64,000 nucleotides of DNA from Pseudoduganella danionis (GTDB lineage Bacteria; Pseudomonadota; Gammaproteobacteria; Burkholderiales; Burkholderiaceae_D): positions 372,001 through 436,000 of the forward strand of contig NZ_WNKW01000004.1 in NCBI RefSeq assembly GCF_009720775.1, written 5' to 3'. This document shows, one piece after another, positions 7,692 through 18,191 of the stretch. Every line of letters starts with the position of its first letter. The first letter of the stretch is position 1. The position numbers and the translations under genes are program-made. A model generated the notes under the pieces. It was not told where the DNA came from, did no database searches, and worked only from the letters and a program-made list of their open reading frames with translations.

Positions 7692-8971
7692 TGCTGGCAG
7701 CAAGCCTGATTTTTCTGGTCACGATCACGCTGGTGATCTGGCAGCCGCGCGGGCTGAATATAGGCTGGAGCGCCGTCGCCGGGGCCATCGCGGCACTGCT
7801 GGCAGGCGTGATAAAGGTTAGCGACATTCCTGTGGTGTGGCACATCATCTGGAACGCCACGACGACCTTTGTCGCCATCATTATCAGCAGCTTGCTGATG
7901 GACAAAGCCGGTTTCTTCGAATGGTCGGCATTGCATGTGGCGCGCTGGGGCGGCGGTAGCGTCAAGCGCCTGTTCGCCATGTTTGTGCTGCTCGGTGCAG
8001 CCGTGTCGGCGCTGTTTGCCAATGACGGCGCGGCGCTGATCCTCACGCCCATCGTGATCGCCATGCTGCGCGAGCTGAAATTCTCCGGCAAGGCCACGCT
8101 GGCCTTCGTGATGGCGGCCGGTTTCATTGCCGATACGGCCAGCCTGCCGCTGGTGGTATCGAATCTGGTGAATATCGTTTCGGCCGACTATTTCAACGTC
8201 AGCTTTGCACGCTATGCCGCCGTGATGGTGCCGGTGAATTTTGTCGCCATCGCCGCTACGCTGGCCGTGCTGCTGTGGTACTTCGGGCGTGACCTGCCCA
8301 GCACCTACGATGTGCAGCAGATTAAAGATCCCGCTACAGCCATCCATGACCGCGCCACGTTCATCACCGGCTGGTGGGTGTCGGTGCTGCTGCTGGTCGG
8401 CTTCTTCTGGCTGGAAGACCTTGGTGTGCCGATCAGCCTGACGTCGTCCGTGGGCGCGCTGCTGTTGCTGGTGGTGGCCGGACGCGGACACCGCATTTCT
8501 ACGCGCGAAGTGCTGCGCCACGCACCGTGGCATATCGTGATCTTCTCGCTGGGTATGTACATGGTCGTGTACGGCCTGCGCAATGCCGGTCTGACGGCCT
8601 ATCTGACGCAGGCGCTGAATGCCTGTGCTGCGTATGGCGTCTGGGGCGCCGCCATGGGCACGGGCGTGCTGACGGCGCTGCTGTCTTCAATCATGAATAA
8701 TCTGCCGACGGTGCTGATCGGCGCACTGTCGATCGACGCCACTACGGCGCAAGGCGCGGTGCGCGAAGCGATGGTGTATGCGAATGTGATCGGCAGCGAT
8801 CAGGGGCCGAAGATCACGCCTATCGGCAGTCTGGCGACCCTGCTGTGGCTGCACGTGCTGGCGAATAAGGGTGTACAGATTTCGTGGGGCTACTACTTCC
8901 GCGTGGGGATCTGCCTGACCGTGCCCGTGCTGCTGGTGACGCTGGCCGCGCTGGCGCTACGCTTATCCTGA
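7691..8971 (+). CDS. arsB: Arsenite efflux permease
   Basis: This 426-residue integral membrane protein is an ArsB-family As(III)/H+ antiporter of the ion-transporter superfamily. About eleven or twelve hydrophobic segments are visible. Typical family stretches include [27 protein letters not shown] and [17 protein letters not shown]. It is not of the Acr3 type. No arsA ATPase gene is present, so it probably works as a secondary carrier. It is coupled to arsC by a one-base overlap and followed 9 bases later by arsH. Confidence 0.92.
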   Translation: MLAASLIFLVTITLVIWQPRGLNIGWSAVAGAIAALLAGVIKVSDIPVVWHIIWNATTTFVAIIISSLLMDKAGFFEWSALHVARWGGGSVKRLFAMFVLLGAAVSALFANDGAALILTPIVIAMLRELKFSGKATLAFVMAAGFIADTASLPLVVSNLVNIVSADYFNVSFARYAAVMVPVNFVAIAATLAVLLWYFGRDLPSTYDVQQIKDPATAIHDRATFITGWWVSVLLLVGFFWLEDLGVPISLTSSVGALLLLVVAGRGHRISTREVLRHAPWHIVIFSLGMYMVVYGLRNAGLTAYLTQALNACAAYGVWGAAMGTGVLTALLSSIMNNLPTVLIGALSIDATTAQGAVREAMVYANVIGSDQGPKITPIGSLATLLWLHVLANKGVQISWGYYFRVGICLTVPVLLVTLAALALRLS

Positions 8972-8980
8972 GAGGACGCT

Positions 8981-9685
8981 ATGGAACTACCGAACATCAA
9001 TCACGATCTGCTGCCGACACCGACGCTGGCGCAACTGGAACCGGTGGGGAACTATGACCATCCTCCCCGTTTTCTGCTGCTGTATGGCTCGCTGCGCGAG
9101 CGCTCGTTCAGCCGCTTCCTGACGGAAGAAGCGGCGCGCATCCTGCAGCATTTCGGCGGCGAAGTAAAAATCTTCGATCCGACCGAACTGCCGATGGTGG
9201 GCAGCGTGGACGAAAGCCATCCCAAGGTGCAGGAGCTGCGTGCGCTGTCACAATGGTCGGAAGGTCAGGTGTGGTGCAGCCCTGAGCGGCATGGCGCGAT
9301 TACGGCCGTAATGAAGAACCAGATCGACTGGATACCGCTGGAACAGGGCGCGCTGCGTCCCACGCAGGGACGCACGCTGGCCGTGATGCAGGTATGCGGC
9401 GGTTCGCAGTCGTTCAATGTGGTCAACACCATGCGCCTGCTGGGACGCTGGATGCGCATGTTCACCATCCCTAACCAGTCCTCGGTGCCGATGGCCTACA
9501 AGGAGTTCGACGATGCAGGCCGCATGCGCCGCTCGGCCTACTACGAGCGCGTAGTCGACGTGATGGAGGAACTGTTCAAGATGACGCTGCTGATGCGTGG
9601 CCGCACCGATTTTCTGACCGACCGCTACAGCGAACGCAACGAGCGGGCGGTCAAGGCCATCAACCGCCAGATCGCCCAGCTCTAG
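8981..9685 (+). CDS. arsH: ArsH NADPH-dependent FMN reductase/organoarsenical oxidase
   Basis: This 234-residue flavodoxin-fold protein has the flavin phosphate-binding loop [11 protein letters not shown] near residue 35 and the conserved block [20 protein letters not shown]. ArsH family members are NADPH:FMN oxidoreductases, and some oxidise trivalent methyl- and phenylarsenicals to less toxic pentavalent forms. It is the last gene of arsRCBH and converges with the acyl-CoA dehydrogenase gene 10 bases away. No clear terminator is visible between them. Confidence 0.92.
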   Translation: MELPNINHDLLPTPTLAQLEPVGNYDHPPRFLLLYGSLRERSFSRFLTEEAARILQHFGGEVKIFDPTELPMVGSVDESHPKVQELRALSQWSEGQVWCSPERHGAITAVMKNQIDWIPLEQGALRPTQGRTLAVMQVCGGSQSFNVVNTMRLLGRWMRMFTIPNQSSVPMAYKEFDDAGRMRRSAYYERVVDVMEELFKMTLLMRGRTDFLTDRYSERNERAVKAINRQIAQL

Positions 9686-9695
9686 AACGGCGCGC

Positions 9696-10823
9696 TTACA
9701 GGGCGCGCGCGATCAGCAGTTTCTGGATGTCGCTGGTGCCTTCGTAAATCTGGCACACGCGTACATCGCGGTAGATGCGCTCGACGGGGAAGTCGGACAC
9801 ATAACCGTAGCCGCCATGGATCTGGATTGCATCCGAGCAGACCTTCTCGGCCATTTCGGAGGCGAACAGCTTGGCCATGGCCGCTTCTTTCAGGCAGGGC
9901 AGACCCGCATCCTTCATAGCGGCGGCATGCTGGATCAGCTGGCGCGCTGCTTCGATCTGGGTGGCCATATCGGACAGGCGGAACTGCACGGCCTGATGTT
10001 CGAAGATAGGCTTGCCGAAGCTTTCGCGCTCGCGCGCATAGCTGAGCGCTGCTTCATACGCCGCGCGCGCCATACCCACGGCCTGTGAAGCGATGCCGAT
10101 ACGGCCGCCCTCCAGACCGGACAGCGCGATCTTGTAGCCCTGACCTTCTTCGCCGATCAGATTCTCGGCCGGAATGCGGCAGTTCTCGAACAGTATTTGC
10201 GCCGTATCGGACGAGTGCTGGCCCATTTTCTGTTCCAGCCCCGCGACGATGTAGCCGGGCGTATTGGTCGGCACCCAGAACGCGCTGATGCCCTTCTTGC
10301 CGGCCGCTTTATCCGTGACGGCCATGACGATGGCCACGTCGGCATATTTGCCGCTGGTGATGAACTGCTTGGTGCCGTTCAAAACGTATTCATTGCCATC
10401 GCGCGTAGCGGTGGTGCGCAGCGCGGCAGCATCACTACCCGTATGCGGTTCGGTCAGACAGAAAGCGCCCAGCATCTCGCCCTGCGCCAGTGGCCGCAGC
10501 CATTGCTGCTTCTGCTGCTCGTTGGCGTACATCATGGCGATGCTGCACACAGGGCAGTTGTTGACGGAGATAATGGTCGAGGTGCCGCCGTCACCGGCAG
10601 CAATCTCTTCCAGCACCAGAGCCAGCGATACATAATCCATCCCCGCCCCGCCCAGTGCTTCCGGCACGGCTACACCGAAGGCACCCAGTGCTGCCAGCTC
10701 CTTCAGTTCTTCTTTGGGGAAGTGGTGTTCCTTGTCCCAGCGGGCGGCGTTGGGGGCCAGACGTTCCTGCGCAAAGCTGCGCAGGGCGTCACGGATCATT
10801 TGATGTTCTTCGCTCAGTATCAT
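9696..10823 (-). CDS. Acyl-CoA dehydrogenase, short-chain (butyryl-CoA) type
   Basis: This 375-residue FAD enzyme introduces the alpha-beta double bond into acyl-CoA and passes electrons to ETF. The family signatures AFCLTEPHTGSDAAAL and QIHGGYGYVSDFPVERIYRDVRVCQIYEGTSDIQK are present here in shorter blocks such as GSDAAALRTTA and QIHGGYGY. The catalytic Glu is in YEGTSDI near the C-terminus, as in SCAD, unlike the isovaleryl enzyme upstream. It is the last gene of a minus-strand run with an SDR and a thiolase, so a role in short-chain or branched acyl-CoA breakdown is likely. Confidence 0.88.
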   Translation of the reverse strand: MILSEEHQMIRDALRSFAQERLAPNAARWDKEHHFPKEELKELAALGAFGVAVPEALGGAGMDYVSLALVLEEIAAGDGGTSTIISVNNCPVCSIAMMYANEQQKQQWLRPLAQGEMLGAFCLTEPHTGSDAAALRTTATRDGNEYVLNGTKQFITSGKYADVAIVMAVTDKAAGKKGISAFWVPTNTPGYIVAGLEQKMGQHSSDTAQILFENCRIPAENLIGEEGQGYKIALSGLEGGRIGIASQAVGMARAAYEAALSYARERESFGKPIFEHQAVQFRLSDMATQIEAARQLIQHAAAMKDAGLPCLKEAAMAKLFASEMAEKVCSDAIQIHGGYGYVSDFPVERIYRDVRVCQIYEGTSDIQKLLIARAL

Positions 10824-10870
10824 GGTGTCTCGTCGTTATTGTATAAATGATTTCGGACTGCTCGGTGTCT

Positions 10871-11539
10871 TTACCAGCCTATGGTTTTGCCATCGTAGTT
10901 AAGGTAGAGCGCACTGGTGGTCGCGGGTAGCGCCGCCAGCGTTGCGCGCATGCCTGCCGCGCTCTGTTGCACCGACAGGTCGGCTTCGGCGCCGCCCATG
11001 TCCGTGCGGACCCAGCCCGGATGGAAGGCCACGCAAGTGGCGCCCTGCGGGCCGAAAGTGTGTGCCGTGTCGATCAGCACGGAGTTCAGTGCTGCCTTGC
11101 TGGCACGGTATAGCGAACCGCTAGGGTTGTTACGCTCGCTGAGGGAACCCATGCGCGAGGACAGCACGGCCAGCTTGCCCTTCACGGCGCAGACCAGCGG
11201 CGCGAGGATGGGCAGCAGCCGCATGGCGGCCAGCACATTGGTGTGCATCACCGCGTCGAAATCCGTCTGCATGGGGAAGCCGTCGTGGCGCGGGCCGTAC
11301 ACGCCCGCGTTGAGGAAGGCGACGTCGAGCTCCTCGCCATCGAGCTTCCAGCCCAGCCCTGCTACTGCTTCCACGTTGTTGACGTCCAGCGTGTGCACTT
11401 CCGCCCCCATGGCGTGCAGGGCGTTGGTATCTTCCGGCTTGCGGGCCGTGGCGATCACGCGCCAGCCATCGGCCAGATACTGGCGTACCAGTTCCTGACC
11501 GATGCCGCGCGAGGCACCGATGATGAGTGCAGTCGCCAT
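10871..11539 (-). CDS. Short-chain dehydrogenase/reductase
   Basis: This 222-residue SDR has the N-terminal NAD(P) motif GASRGIG (residues 8-14), NAG in AFLNAGVYG, a Ser in LSSRMGS and the catalytic YRASK (Tyr-x3-Lys). It is a classical SDR close to the cell-cell signalling/CsgA-like group by eye. The substrate cannot be named. Its place 3 bases after the thiolase gene suggests it is co-expressed with acyl-CoA degradation genes, but a 3-hydroxyacyl-CoA activity is only a guess. Confidence 0.82.
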   Translation of the reverse strand: MATALIIGASRGIGQELVRQYLADGWRVIATARKPEDTNALHAMGAEVHTLDVNNVEAVAGLGWKLDGEELDVAFLNAGVYGPRHDGFPMQTDFDAVMHTNVLAAMRLLPILAPLVCAVKGKLAVLSSRMGSLSERNNPSGSLYRASKAALNSVLIDTAHTFGPQGATCVAFHPGWVRTDMGGAEADLSVQQSAAGMRATLAALPATTSALYLNYDGKTIGW

Positions 11540-11542
11540 GCC

Positions 11543-12742
11543 TTAGGCCAGTTCGATGGCGATCGCCGTGGCTTCGCCACCGCCGATGCACAGTGCTGCC
11601 ACGCCCTTCTTGCCGCCGGTGCGTTTCAGCGCGCCGATCAGGGTGACGATGATACGCGCGCCCGATGCGCCGATAGGGTGGCCCAGTGCGCAGGCGCCGC
11701 CGTGGATGTTGACTTTCTCGTGCGGGATGTCGAGGTCGCGCATGGCGGCCATAGGCACGGCAGCAAACGCTTCGTTAATTTCGAACAGGTCCACGTCCTT
11801 GCTGGTCCAGCCGGTTTTCTTGTACAGCTTTTCCATCGCGCCGATAGGAGCGGTGGTGAACCAGTTTGGCTCCTGCGCAAAGGTGGCGTGGCCGTGGATG
11901 GTGGCCAGCACGGTAGCGCCGAGCTGTTTTGCGGTCGATGCGCGCATCAGCACCAGTGCGGCAGCGCCGTCGTTGATGGACGAGGACGAAGCAGCGGTGA
12001 TGGTGCCGTCTTTCTTGAAGGCGGCGCGCAGGGTAGGAATCTTGTCGATCTTGGCTTTGAGCGGGCCTTCATCCTTGTCGATCACCACATCGCCAGCGCG
12101 GCTGCTGACGGTCACTGGTGCGATCTCCCAGTTGAAATAGCCTTCCTTGGTGGCGACCTGTGCGCGCTTGACGGATTCGATGGCGAAGTTGTCCTGCGCT
12201 TCGCGGGTGAATTCGTACTTGGCCGAGCACTCTTCGGCGAAAGTGCCCATGGAACGGCCTTCGCCGGTTTTCTCGTTGCGCGAGTAGGCATCTTCCAGGC
12301 CGTCGTACATCATGTGGTCGAACAGCATGCCGTGGCCGATGCGGTAGCCGCCGCGCGCCTTAGGCACCAGATACGGTGCATTGGTCATGGATTCCATGCC
12401 GCCGGCGATGACCACGTCGGCGCTGCCAGCGACCAGCTGGTCGTGCGCGAAGATGGTGGCCTGCATGGCCGAACCGCACATTTTCGACAGCGTGACGGCG
12501 CCGGTGGACATCGGCAGACCGGCTTTGAGCAGGGCCTGACGGGCCGGTGCCTGACCCTGACCGGCCATCAGGCAGTTACCGAAATATACGTGCTCGACCA
12601 GTTTGCCATCGATGCCGGAACGTTCTACTGCGGCCTGAATCGCGACGGCGCCCAGATCGTGTGCGCTCTTGCTGCTGAAATCGCCCTGGAAGGCGCCCAT
12701 AGGGGTACGGGCGGCGCCGACGATAACGATAGGATCATTCAT
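11543..12742 (-). CDS. Acetyl-CoA C-acyltransferase (thiolase)
   Basis: This 399-residue thiolase has all active-site elements: the nucleophile Cys89 in KMCGSAM, the [10 protein letters not shown] block with its His, and the base Cys in ALCIGGGEA. It also has NEAFAAVP. The length fits a degradative or biosynthetic thiolase acting on acetoacetyl-CoA or a 3-ketoacyl-CoA. Its start overlaps the end of aceK by 8 bases, so the two are probably translated from one message. In this setting it would finish breakdown of leucine- or fatty-acid-derived acyl-CoA. Confidence 0.9.
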   Translation of the reverse strand: MNDPIVIVGAARTPMGAFQGDFSSKSAHDLGAVAIQAAVERSGIDGKLVEHVYFGNCLMAGQGQAPARQALLKAGLPMSTGAVTLSKMCGSAMQATIFAHDQLVAGSADVVIAGGMESMTNAPYLVPKARGGYRIGHGMLFDHMMYDGLEDAYSRNEKTGEGRSMGTFAEECSAKYEFTREAQDNFAIESVKRAQVATKEGYFNWEIAPVTVSSRAGDVVIDKDEGPLKAKIDKIPTLRAAFKKDGTITAASSSSINDGAAALVLMRASTAKQLGATVLATIHGHATFAQEPNWFTTAPIGAMEKLYKKTGWTSKDVDLFEINEAFAAVPMAAMRDLDIPHEKVNIHGGACALGHPIGASGARIIVTLIGALKRTGGKKGVAALCIGGGEATAIAIELA

Positions 12743-14570
12743 TTTCTAGAGTCTCCATAAATGGCGGTGGGGTCACCGCCGGGGCTGAGGTGTGCTGATT
12801 GCAAAAACGGATGTATTGCGGATACGGGAACACGTCTTCGACGATGCCCTGCTGTATGCGCTGCTTGCGGGCCTGCCACCATTCGGGCGTGAGCAGGTCG
12901 GCATGGTGTTTCATGAAGTAGTGGCGGATGCGCGGATTACCGAGCAGGAAAGCGCCAAATTGTTCGGGGAACACGTCGGACTTGCCGATCGGGTACCACG
13001 GCTCGGAAGCCATTTCTTCTTCTTCCGTGCGGGCTTGCGGAATCGCACGGAACTGGCAGTCGGTGATGTACTCGATTTCATCGTAATCGTAGAACACCAC
13101 GCGCTGGTGACGCGTGACGCCGAAGTTCTTGTACAGCATATCGCCGGGGAAGATGTTGGCCGCCACCAGTTCCTTGATGGCGTTGCCGTATTCGACGATG
13201 CCGTGTTCGAGCTGGACTTCGTCGTGTTCCTTTTCGGCGTTGCTGAGCCAGATATTCAGCGGCACCATGCGGCGTTCGATGTACAGGTGCTTGATAATGA
13301 GCTGCTCGCCATCTTCTTCGACCAGCGAAGGGGCGAAGTGTTTGAGCTCGTCCACCAGATCGTCCGTGAAGCGGTGGCGCGGGAAGGCCACGTTGGAGTA
13401 TTCCAGCGTATCGGCCATGCGGCCCACACGATCGTGGTGTTTCACCAGCAGGTATTTTTCTTTGATCAGCGCGCGCGAAGTTTCCTTAGGCGGCGGGAAG
13501 AAATCCTTGATCACCTTGAACACATACGGGAAGGACGGCAGTGCAAATACCAGCATCACCAGACCGCGAATACCGGGCGCAATTTCGAACTGGTCGGACG
13601 AATGCTTGAGGTGCTGCAGGTAGTCGCGGTAGAACAGCGTCTTGCCTTGCTTCTGCAGACCGAGAATGGTGTAGATTTCGCTGCGCGGTTTGCGCGGCAG
13701 CAGCGAGCGCAGGAACTGCACATAGGCCGACGGCACTTCCATATCGACGAGGAAGTAGGCGCGCGTGAACGAGAACAGGATGGTGATCTGTTCGTGATCG
13801 AACAGCACCGTATCGAGTACCAGCTGGCCCTGACGATTGTGCAGGATGGGCACGACGAACGGGAATTCGCGGTTGCCGTTAATGCCCTTGCCGACGATGT
13901 AGGCGCCCTTGTTGCGGAAGAACAGGCTCGATAGCACCTGGATCTGGTGATTCGGTTCCAGCTTGGCATTGCCGAAGATGGACTTCAGGCGCGCTTCCAC
14001 GAGGTCGATATCGCGATTCAGATCGGCGAATTCGGCATTGAGCTGGAAGTTGGTGACGATGCGCTTGAGCGTGTAGTGCAGGCCGTCCGTGGCGGGGTAG
14101 TAGACGCGGTAGGTCGGCGCGATTTCTTCCGTCTCGATGTATTCGGTCGACACGACGGGACGCACGAATATGAATTCGTTGTGGAAGTAGCTGCGGTGCA
14201 GGATGTTGCAGCAGACCGAGTTGAAGAAACTCTCGGCCAGCTCTGGCTGCTTGTGGTCGGACAGCATACCGATGAAGTGCAGCTTGAGCTCGCGCCACAC
14301 TTCATCCGTCAGTTCGGTCTGCTCGTACTCGTCTTCCAGCATCTGCACGCACTCCTGCACGCGCTTGTCATAGAAGCCGATACGCTCGCGTGCTGCGGTC
14401 TGCGCCTCGCCCCACGCGCCCTGCTCGAAATGCAGCTTGGCTTGCTGGCTGGTCTGGCGGAACAGGCGGTAGTGCTTGTCGAAACCGTCGCGGATAGTAC
14501 GGGCAATATCGAAAGCGATCTGCGAGCGCAGCAGCTTGGGAAATGCAGCCTGGCTTATAGACGACTTCAT
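12735..14570 (-). CDS. aceK: Isocitrate dehydrogenase kinase/phosphatase
   Basis: This 611-residue bifunctional enzyme phosphorylates and dephosphorylates isocitrate dehydrogenase, steering isocitrate between the TCA cycle and the glyoxylate shunt. The nucleotide-binding stretch with [11 protein letters not shown] and the downstream [14 protein letters not shown] and FYDYDEIEY blocks are typical AceK sequence. Length matches the family. In E. coli aceK sits behind aceBA. Here it lies between liuA and a thiolase gene, overlapping the latter by 8 bases. That suggests it is expressed when acetyl-CoA-yielding substrates such as leucine are used. Confidence 0.95.
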   Translation of the reverse strand: MKSSISQAAFPKLLRSQIAFDIARTIRDGFDKHYRLFRQTSQQAKLHFEQGAWGEAQTAARERIGFYDKRVQECVQMLEDEYEQTELTDEVWRELKLHFIGMLSDHKQPELAESFFNSVCCNILHRSYFHNEFIFVRPVVSTEYIETEEIAPTYRVYYPATDGLHYTLKRIVTNFQLNAEFADLNRDIDLVEARLKSIFGNAKLEPNHQIQVLSSLFFRNKGAYIVGKGINGNREFPFVVPILHNRQGQLVLDTVLFDHEQITILFSFTRAYFLVDMEVPSAYVQFLRSLLPRKPRSEIYTILGLQKQGKTLFYRDYLQHLKHSSDQFEIAPGIRGLVMLVFALPSFPYVFKVIKDFFPPPKETSRALIKEKYLLVKHHDRVGRMADTLEYSNVAFPRHRFTDDLVDELKHFAPSLVEEDGEQLIIKHLYIERRMVPLNIWLSNAEKEHDEVQLEHGIVEYGNAIKELVAANIFPGDMLYKNFGVTRHQRVVFYDYDEIEYITDCQFRAIPQARTEEEEMASEPWYPIGKSDVFPEQFGAFLLGNPRIRHYFMKHHADLLTPEWWQARKQRIQQGIVEDVFPYPQYIRFCNQHTSAPAVTPPPFMETLENE

Positions 14571-14627
14571 AGTGAACCTTTATGTGCGTGTTCTAGTGTG
14601 CCGTCCCAGCTCACGCACATAGTCTGC

Positions 14628-15812
14628 TTACTTGGTTTCTGCGAACAGTTCGCGACCAATCAGCATGCGGCGGATTTCGCTGGTGCCGGCGCCGATTTCA
14701 TACAATTTGGCGTCGCGCCACAGGCGGCCGACCGGATACTCGTTGATGTAGCCGTTGCCGCCCAGCGTCTGGATTGCCTCGCCGGCCATCCAGGTTGCTT
14801 TCTCTGCGCTATACAAAATGGCTCCCGCTGCATCTTTACGCAGTTGGCGGACTGCTTCCGGAGTTTTGGCCCGGTCGCAAGCCTGACCGACAGCGTACAC
14901 ATAAGCTTTGCACGCCATCATGGTCGAGTACATATCTGCAATCTTACCCTGCATCAGCTGGAATTCGCCGATAGGCTGACCAAATTGCTGACGATCGTGG
15001 ATGTATGGCACCACACTATCCATGCAGGCCTGCATGATACCGAGCGGGCCGCCGGACAGCACGGTGCGCTCGAAGTCGAGGCCGGACATCAGCACATTGA
15101 CGCCCTTGCCCACTTCGCCCAGCACGTTTTCGAGCGGTACTTCGCAATCTTCGAACACCAGTTCGCCCGTGTGCGAACCGCGCATGCCCAGCTTGTCGAG
15201 TTTCTGGGCAATCGAGAAGCCTTTATAGCCTTTTTCGATCAGGAAAGCCGTCATGCCGCGCGGGCCGGCCGCCAGATCGGTCTTGGCGTAGACCACCAGT
15301 ACATCGGCGTCGGGGCCGTTGGTGATCCACATTTTCGAGCCGTTCAGCACATAGTGGTCGCCCTTCAGGTCGGCACGCAGCTTCATGGAGACGACGTCGG
15401 AACCCGCATTCGGCTCGGACATGGCCAGTGCGCCGATGTATTCGCCCGAAATCAGTTTCGGCAGGTATTTCTGTTTCTGCGCCTCGTTACCGTTGCGCTT
15501 GATCTGGTTCACACACAGATTCGAGTGGGCGCCATACGACAGGCCGACCGAGGCGGAAGCGCGCGAAATTTCTTCCATGGCGATGATGTGGGCCAGATAG
15601 CCCATGTTGGCGCCGCCGTATTCTTCGCCGACGGTAATGCCGAGCACGCCCAGATCGCCCATCTTGCGCCACAGGTCCATAGGGAACTGGTCGCTGCGGT
15701 CGATTTCGGCAGCACGGGGTGCGATTTCGGCGGCAGCAAACTGCTGCACTGCTTCGCGCAGGGCGGCGATATCTTCGCCGTGGTCAAAGGTCAGGCCGGG
15801 CAGATGGAGCAT
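14628..15812 (-). CDS. liuA: Isovaleryl-CoA dehydrogenase
   Basis: This 394-residue FAD enzyme oxidises isovaleryl-CoA to 3-methylcrotonyl-CoA in leucine degradation. The catalytic base is Glu248 in [12 protein letters not shown], on the helix used by isovaleryl-CoA dehydrogenases. The C-terminal SCAD-type Glu is replaced ([10 protein letters not shown] has Gly there). Other signatures are SEPNAGSDV and [14 protein letters not shown] LiuR-type palindrome lies about 50-70 bases upstream, between it and liuR. The usual partners liuB, liuC, liuD and liuE do not follow; aceK does, so the rest of the pathway must be elsewhere. Confidence 0.92.
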   Translation of the reverse strand: MLHLPGLTFDHGEDIAALREAVQQFAAAEIAPRAAEIDRSDQFPMDLWRKMGDLGVLGITVGEEYGGANMGYLAHIIAMEEISRASASVGLSYGAHSNLCVNQIKRNGNEAQKQKYLPKLISGEYIGALAMSEPNAGSDVVSMKLRADLKGDHYVLNGSKMWITNGPDADVLVVYAKTDLAAGPRGMTAFLIEKGYKGFSIAQKLDKLGMRGSHTGELVFEDCEVPLENVLGEVGKGVNVLMSGLDFERTVLSGGPLGIMQACMDSVVPYIHDRQQFGQPIGEFQLMQGKIADMYSTMMACKAYVYAVGQACDRAKTPEAVRQLRKDAAGAILYSAEKATWMAGEAIQTLGGNGYINEYPVGRLWRDAKLYEIGAGTSEIRRMLIGRELFAETK

Positions 15813-15863
15813 GTCATCCTCATTCTTATCGTGGTTTGGAACGCCACATGATACGCTGATGTG

Positions 15864-15879
15864 ACGTTTACGTAAACGT
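15864..15879. promoter_or_regulatory. LiuR-type operator upstream of liuA
   Basis: ACGTTTACGTAAACGT is a perfect 16-bp palindrome in the 90-base gap between liuR and liuA. The TTTACGTAAACG core is the kind of site described for MerR-family LiuR regulators of branched-chain amino-acid genes. It is well placed to control liuA and the genes behind it. Confidence 0.78.
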
Positions 15880-15902
15880 AACTTGCCTGTTTTCTGTGCA
15901 GG

Positions 15903-16307
15903 TCACTCGGGTTTGGCGGCCGGTGCGCCGATCGCGGCCAGCAGACGTTTGCATTCGTCTTCGTGGGCGGTGATTTCGGCCAGCGACATTTCGATGTCTT
16001 CGCGCTGCTGTTCCAGCGTTTCGCGGTGCTGGGCCAGCACGCCGAGGAAGCGATGCATCTGGGCCGCCGTATCTTTCGGCGTTTCGTACATGTCCACCAG
16101 ACTCTTGATTTCCGAGAGCGACAGGCCGAGGCGCTTGCCGCGTAGCGTCAGTTTCAAACGGGTGCGGTCGCGCGGCGTGTAGACGCGGTTGCGGCCGCCC
16201 GCGCCTTCGCGCGAAGGGCTCAGCAAGCCCTGATCTTCGTAGAAGCGGATGGCGCGCGCGGTAATATCGAATTCGCGGGCCAGTTCGGTAATGGTGTAGG
16301 TAGGCAT
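15903..16307 (-). CDS. liuR: MerR-family regulator LiuR
   Basis: This 134-residue MerR-type regulator has the N-terminal winged HTH (residues 4-70; ITELAREFDITARAIRFYEDQGLL) and a C-terminal dimerisation coiled coil with no metal-binding cysteines in the MerR pattern. Linkage to isovaleryl-CoA dehydrogenase and to two palindromes of the TTTACGT family identifies it as LiuR. It probably controls the minus-strand operon and its own transcription. A related site lies upstream of it, shared with the divergent gene at 16416. Confidence 0.9.
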   Translation of the reverse strand: MPTYTITELAREFDITARAIRFYEDQGLLSPSREGAGGRNRVYTPRDRTRLKLTLRGKRLGLSLSEIKSLVDMYETPKDTAAQMHRFLGVLAQHRETLEQQREDIEMSLAEITAHEDECKRLLAAIGAPAAKPE

Positions 16308-16356
16308 TGGTCCTGTGCGCTAGAGTCTGAACTATCGGTCGAGGTCTTGACGGATG

Positions 16357-16378
16357 TTTCCGTTTACGTCAACGTCAA
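16357..16378. promoter_or_regulatory. Second LiuR-type site, between liuR and the divergent gene
   Basis: CGTTTACGTCAACGTCAA (16361-16378) is an imperfect match to the palindrome found upstream of liuA. It lies 50-70 bases before liuR and about 40 bases before the divergent metallo-hydrolase gene. It could mediate liuR autoregulation and bring that gene into the regulon. Confidence 0.6.
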
Positions 16379-16415
16379 TCCCATTGTAGCCTGAACTTTG
16401 GGTCTAGGAGAAAAA

Positions 16416-17480
16416 TTGAGTACTACCGCTAGCCGTGATGCCCTTGCCGCCGCACTCACCTATCCGCTCGGCGACACTTTACCGGCCAGCGGCACTGTGC
16501 ACTGGCTGGCGCCGGACGTGGGCTGGCTGCGCATGCCGCTGCCGTTCGCGCTCGATCACATCAATCTGTGGCTGCTGCGCGATGGCGAGGGCTGGACCAT
16601 TGTCGATAGCGGCGTGGCTACGCCCGCCACGCGCGAGGCATGGGAGCAGATCTTCGCCCATGAACTGCAAGGCTTGCCCGTGCGGCGCGTGCTGGCCACC
16701 CATTGCCACCCTGACCATATCGGACTGGCCGACTGGCTGTGCCAGCGCTGGCAGGTAGCGCTGTGGACCAGTGCCGGCGAATATGCGTTTGCCCGCATGA
16801 TGTCGGCAGCTTTGCCCGGAGTTGATAATGCGGCTGCCGTGACGCATTTCCAGCGCCATGGTCTGCGCGATCCCGTGCTGCTCGAGCAGATGAGCGCACG
16901 CAAGAACTACTATCCCTCGCTGGTACCGTCCGTACCGGCCAGTTACACCCGTTTGCAGGACGGCCAGTTACTCACGATAGGCGAGCGGGTCTGGCAGGTG
17001 GTGTGCGGCTATGGCCACTCGCCCGAGCATGTGGCTTTGTATTGTGAGAAAGATAAATTACTCATTGCCGGCGATATGGTGCTGCCGCGTATTTCCACCA
17101 ATGTGTCTGTGTTTGCCATCGAGCCGGAAGCCAACCCGCTCACGCGCTATCTTGAATCTTTGGATAAATTTGCCAAATGGCCAAATGATGTATTGGTCTT
17201 GCCATCCCACGGGAAACCCTTCCAAGGGTTGCATCAGCGCATTATTCAGCTGCGCGAGCACCATCGCGACAGGCTGGCCGAGGTGCTGCAGGCTTGCCAG
17301 AGCGCACAGTCGGCAGCCAGCATCGTGCCACTGATGTTTCGCCGTCCGCTGGATGCTCACCAGTTGAGCTTTGCGCTAGGGGAAGCCTTAGCCCACCTGC
17401 ATGCCTTGTGGTACGACGGTGTGCTGCAGCGCTGCGTTGCGGTGGATGGCGGCGTGCTATTCCAGCGCACGGATGCCTAG
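16416..17480 (+). CDS. MBL-fold metallo-hydrolase linked to liu genes
   Basis: This protein of about 354 residues has the metallo-beta-lactamase motif HxHxDH as His96-Cys-His98-Pro-Asp100-His101, a later GHSPEH and GDMVLP (metal-bridging Asp) and LPSHGKP. It is glyoxalase-II-like, so a thioester or ester hydrolase is plausible. I favour the TTG start at 16416, because AGGAG (16406-16410) lies 5 bases before it. An in-frame TTG at 16398 has no such site. It is divergent from liuR across a LiuR-type site, suggesting a part in branched acyl-CoA metabolism. The actual substrate is unknown. Confidence 0.8.
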   Translation: MSTTASRDALAAALTYPLGDTLPASGTVHWLAPDVGWLRMPLPFALDHINLWLLRDGEGWTIVDSGVATPATREAWEQIFAHELQGLPVRRVLATHCHPDHIGLADWLCQRWQVALWTSAGEYAFARMMSAALPGVDNAAAVTHFQRHGLRDPVLLEQMSARKNYYPSLVPSVPASYTRLQDGQLLTIGERVWQVVCGYGHSPEHVALYCEKDKLLIAGDMVLPRISTNVSVFAIEPEANPLTRYLESLDKFAKWPNDVLVLPSHGKPFQGLHQRIIQLREHHRDRLAEVLQACQSAQSAASIVPLMFRRPLDAHQLSFALGEALAHLHALWYDGVLQRCVAVDGGVLFQRTDA

Positions 17481-17585
17481 TGTGGCGTAGTCACTAGCAC
17501 ATGAAAATTCTTAGCGAATAATTTCTGGTTTTAAACTAAAATAAACCAAGAGCCGATGTTTCTTTGGAAAAACAGAAACCGAATT

Positions 17586-17601
17586 TTCTTCAGTTGAAGA
17601 A
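17586..17601. promoter_or_regulatory. Operator-like palindrome upstream of the HTH gene
   Basis: TTCTTCA-GT-TGAAGAA is a perfect dyad with 7-base arms and a 2-base centre. It lies in the 239-base AT-rich gap before the HTH gene at 17720. It has the size of a small-repressor operator, but which protein binds it is not known. Confidence 0.4.
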
Positions 17602-17719
17602 TCTGGTGTTGAAGTGGTATTGGATCGGCTAAGTGTGTCGCAAAAGTTCGCAAGATGTCACAAATTGGTCGGTAGTACTAGAGACTGACTTTCATGCCGC
17701 AACGTGAAATAGTGCCGAT

Positions 17720-18127
17720 ATGAATTCTTCAAATGAACGCGAAAGCTTTAGCCAGCGCCTCCAGCAGGCGCTGAAAAATGCCCATTACTCCCCCGACAGC
17801 CCGACCCGGCTCGCTCGGGAATTCAATATCCGTTTCGATGGCCGTCCCATCACCGTCCACGCCGCCCGTAAATGGCTGGTGGGTGAAGCCATACCGACGC
17901 AGGAAAAGTTGCGCATGATCGCCCACTGGCTGGGCGTGCCGGCCGACTGGCTGCGTTTTGGTGGTGCCGAAAGCGATACGCCGCAAGGAGATAGCGCTAC
18001 CGGTCTGTCCCGTTTCGAGTCGGCCGACGTCAAATTAATCGCGGATTTACAACGTCTGGACGAACATCATCGCCAGATTGCACGTGAATTTATCCGCATG
18101 CTGGTACGGGTTAACTACCAAAAGTAG
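17720..18127 (+). CDS. XRE/lambda-repressor-like HTH regulator
   Basis: This 135-residue protein has a helix-turn-helix domain at about residues 25-80 (LAREFNIRFDGRPITVHAARKWLVGEAIPTQEKL, shown here by its core VHAARKWLVGEA), then WLGVPADWLRFG. The C-terminal part is a charged helix (LIADLQRLDEHHRQIAREFIRML) that may dimerise. It looks like a small DNA-binding protein of the XRE group, with no ligand domain. Nothing nearby reveals its target. Dyads lie on both sides of it, at 17586-17601 and 18192-18207. Confidence 0.72.
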   Translation: MNSSNERESFSQRLQQALKNAHYSPDSPTRLAREFNIRFDGRPITVHAARKWLVGEAIPTQEKLRMIAHWLGVPADWLRFGGAESDTPQGDSATGLSRFESADVKLIADLQRLDEHHRQIAREFIRMLVRVNYQK

Positions 18128-18191
18128 CAAAAACCCGTAGTAGTACTTAGATAAATTGACTGTTTGTGACTATTGGATGGCTTGTTCTCTG

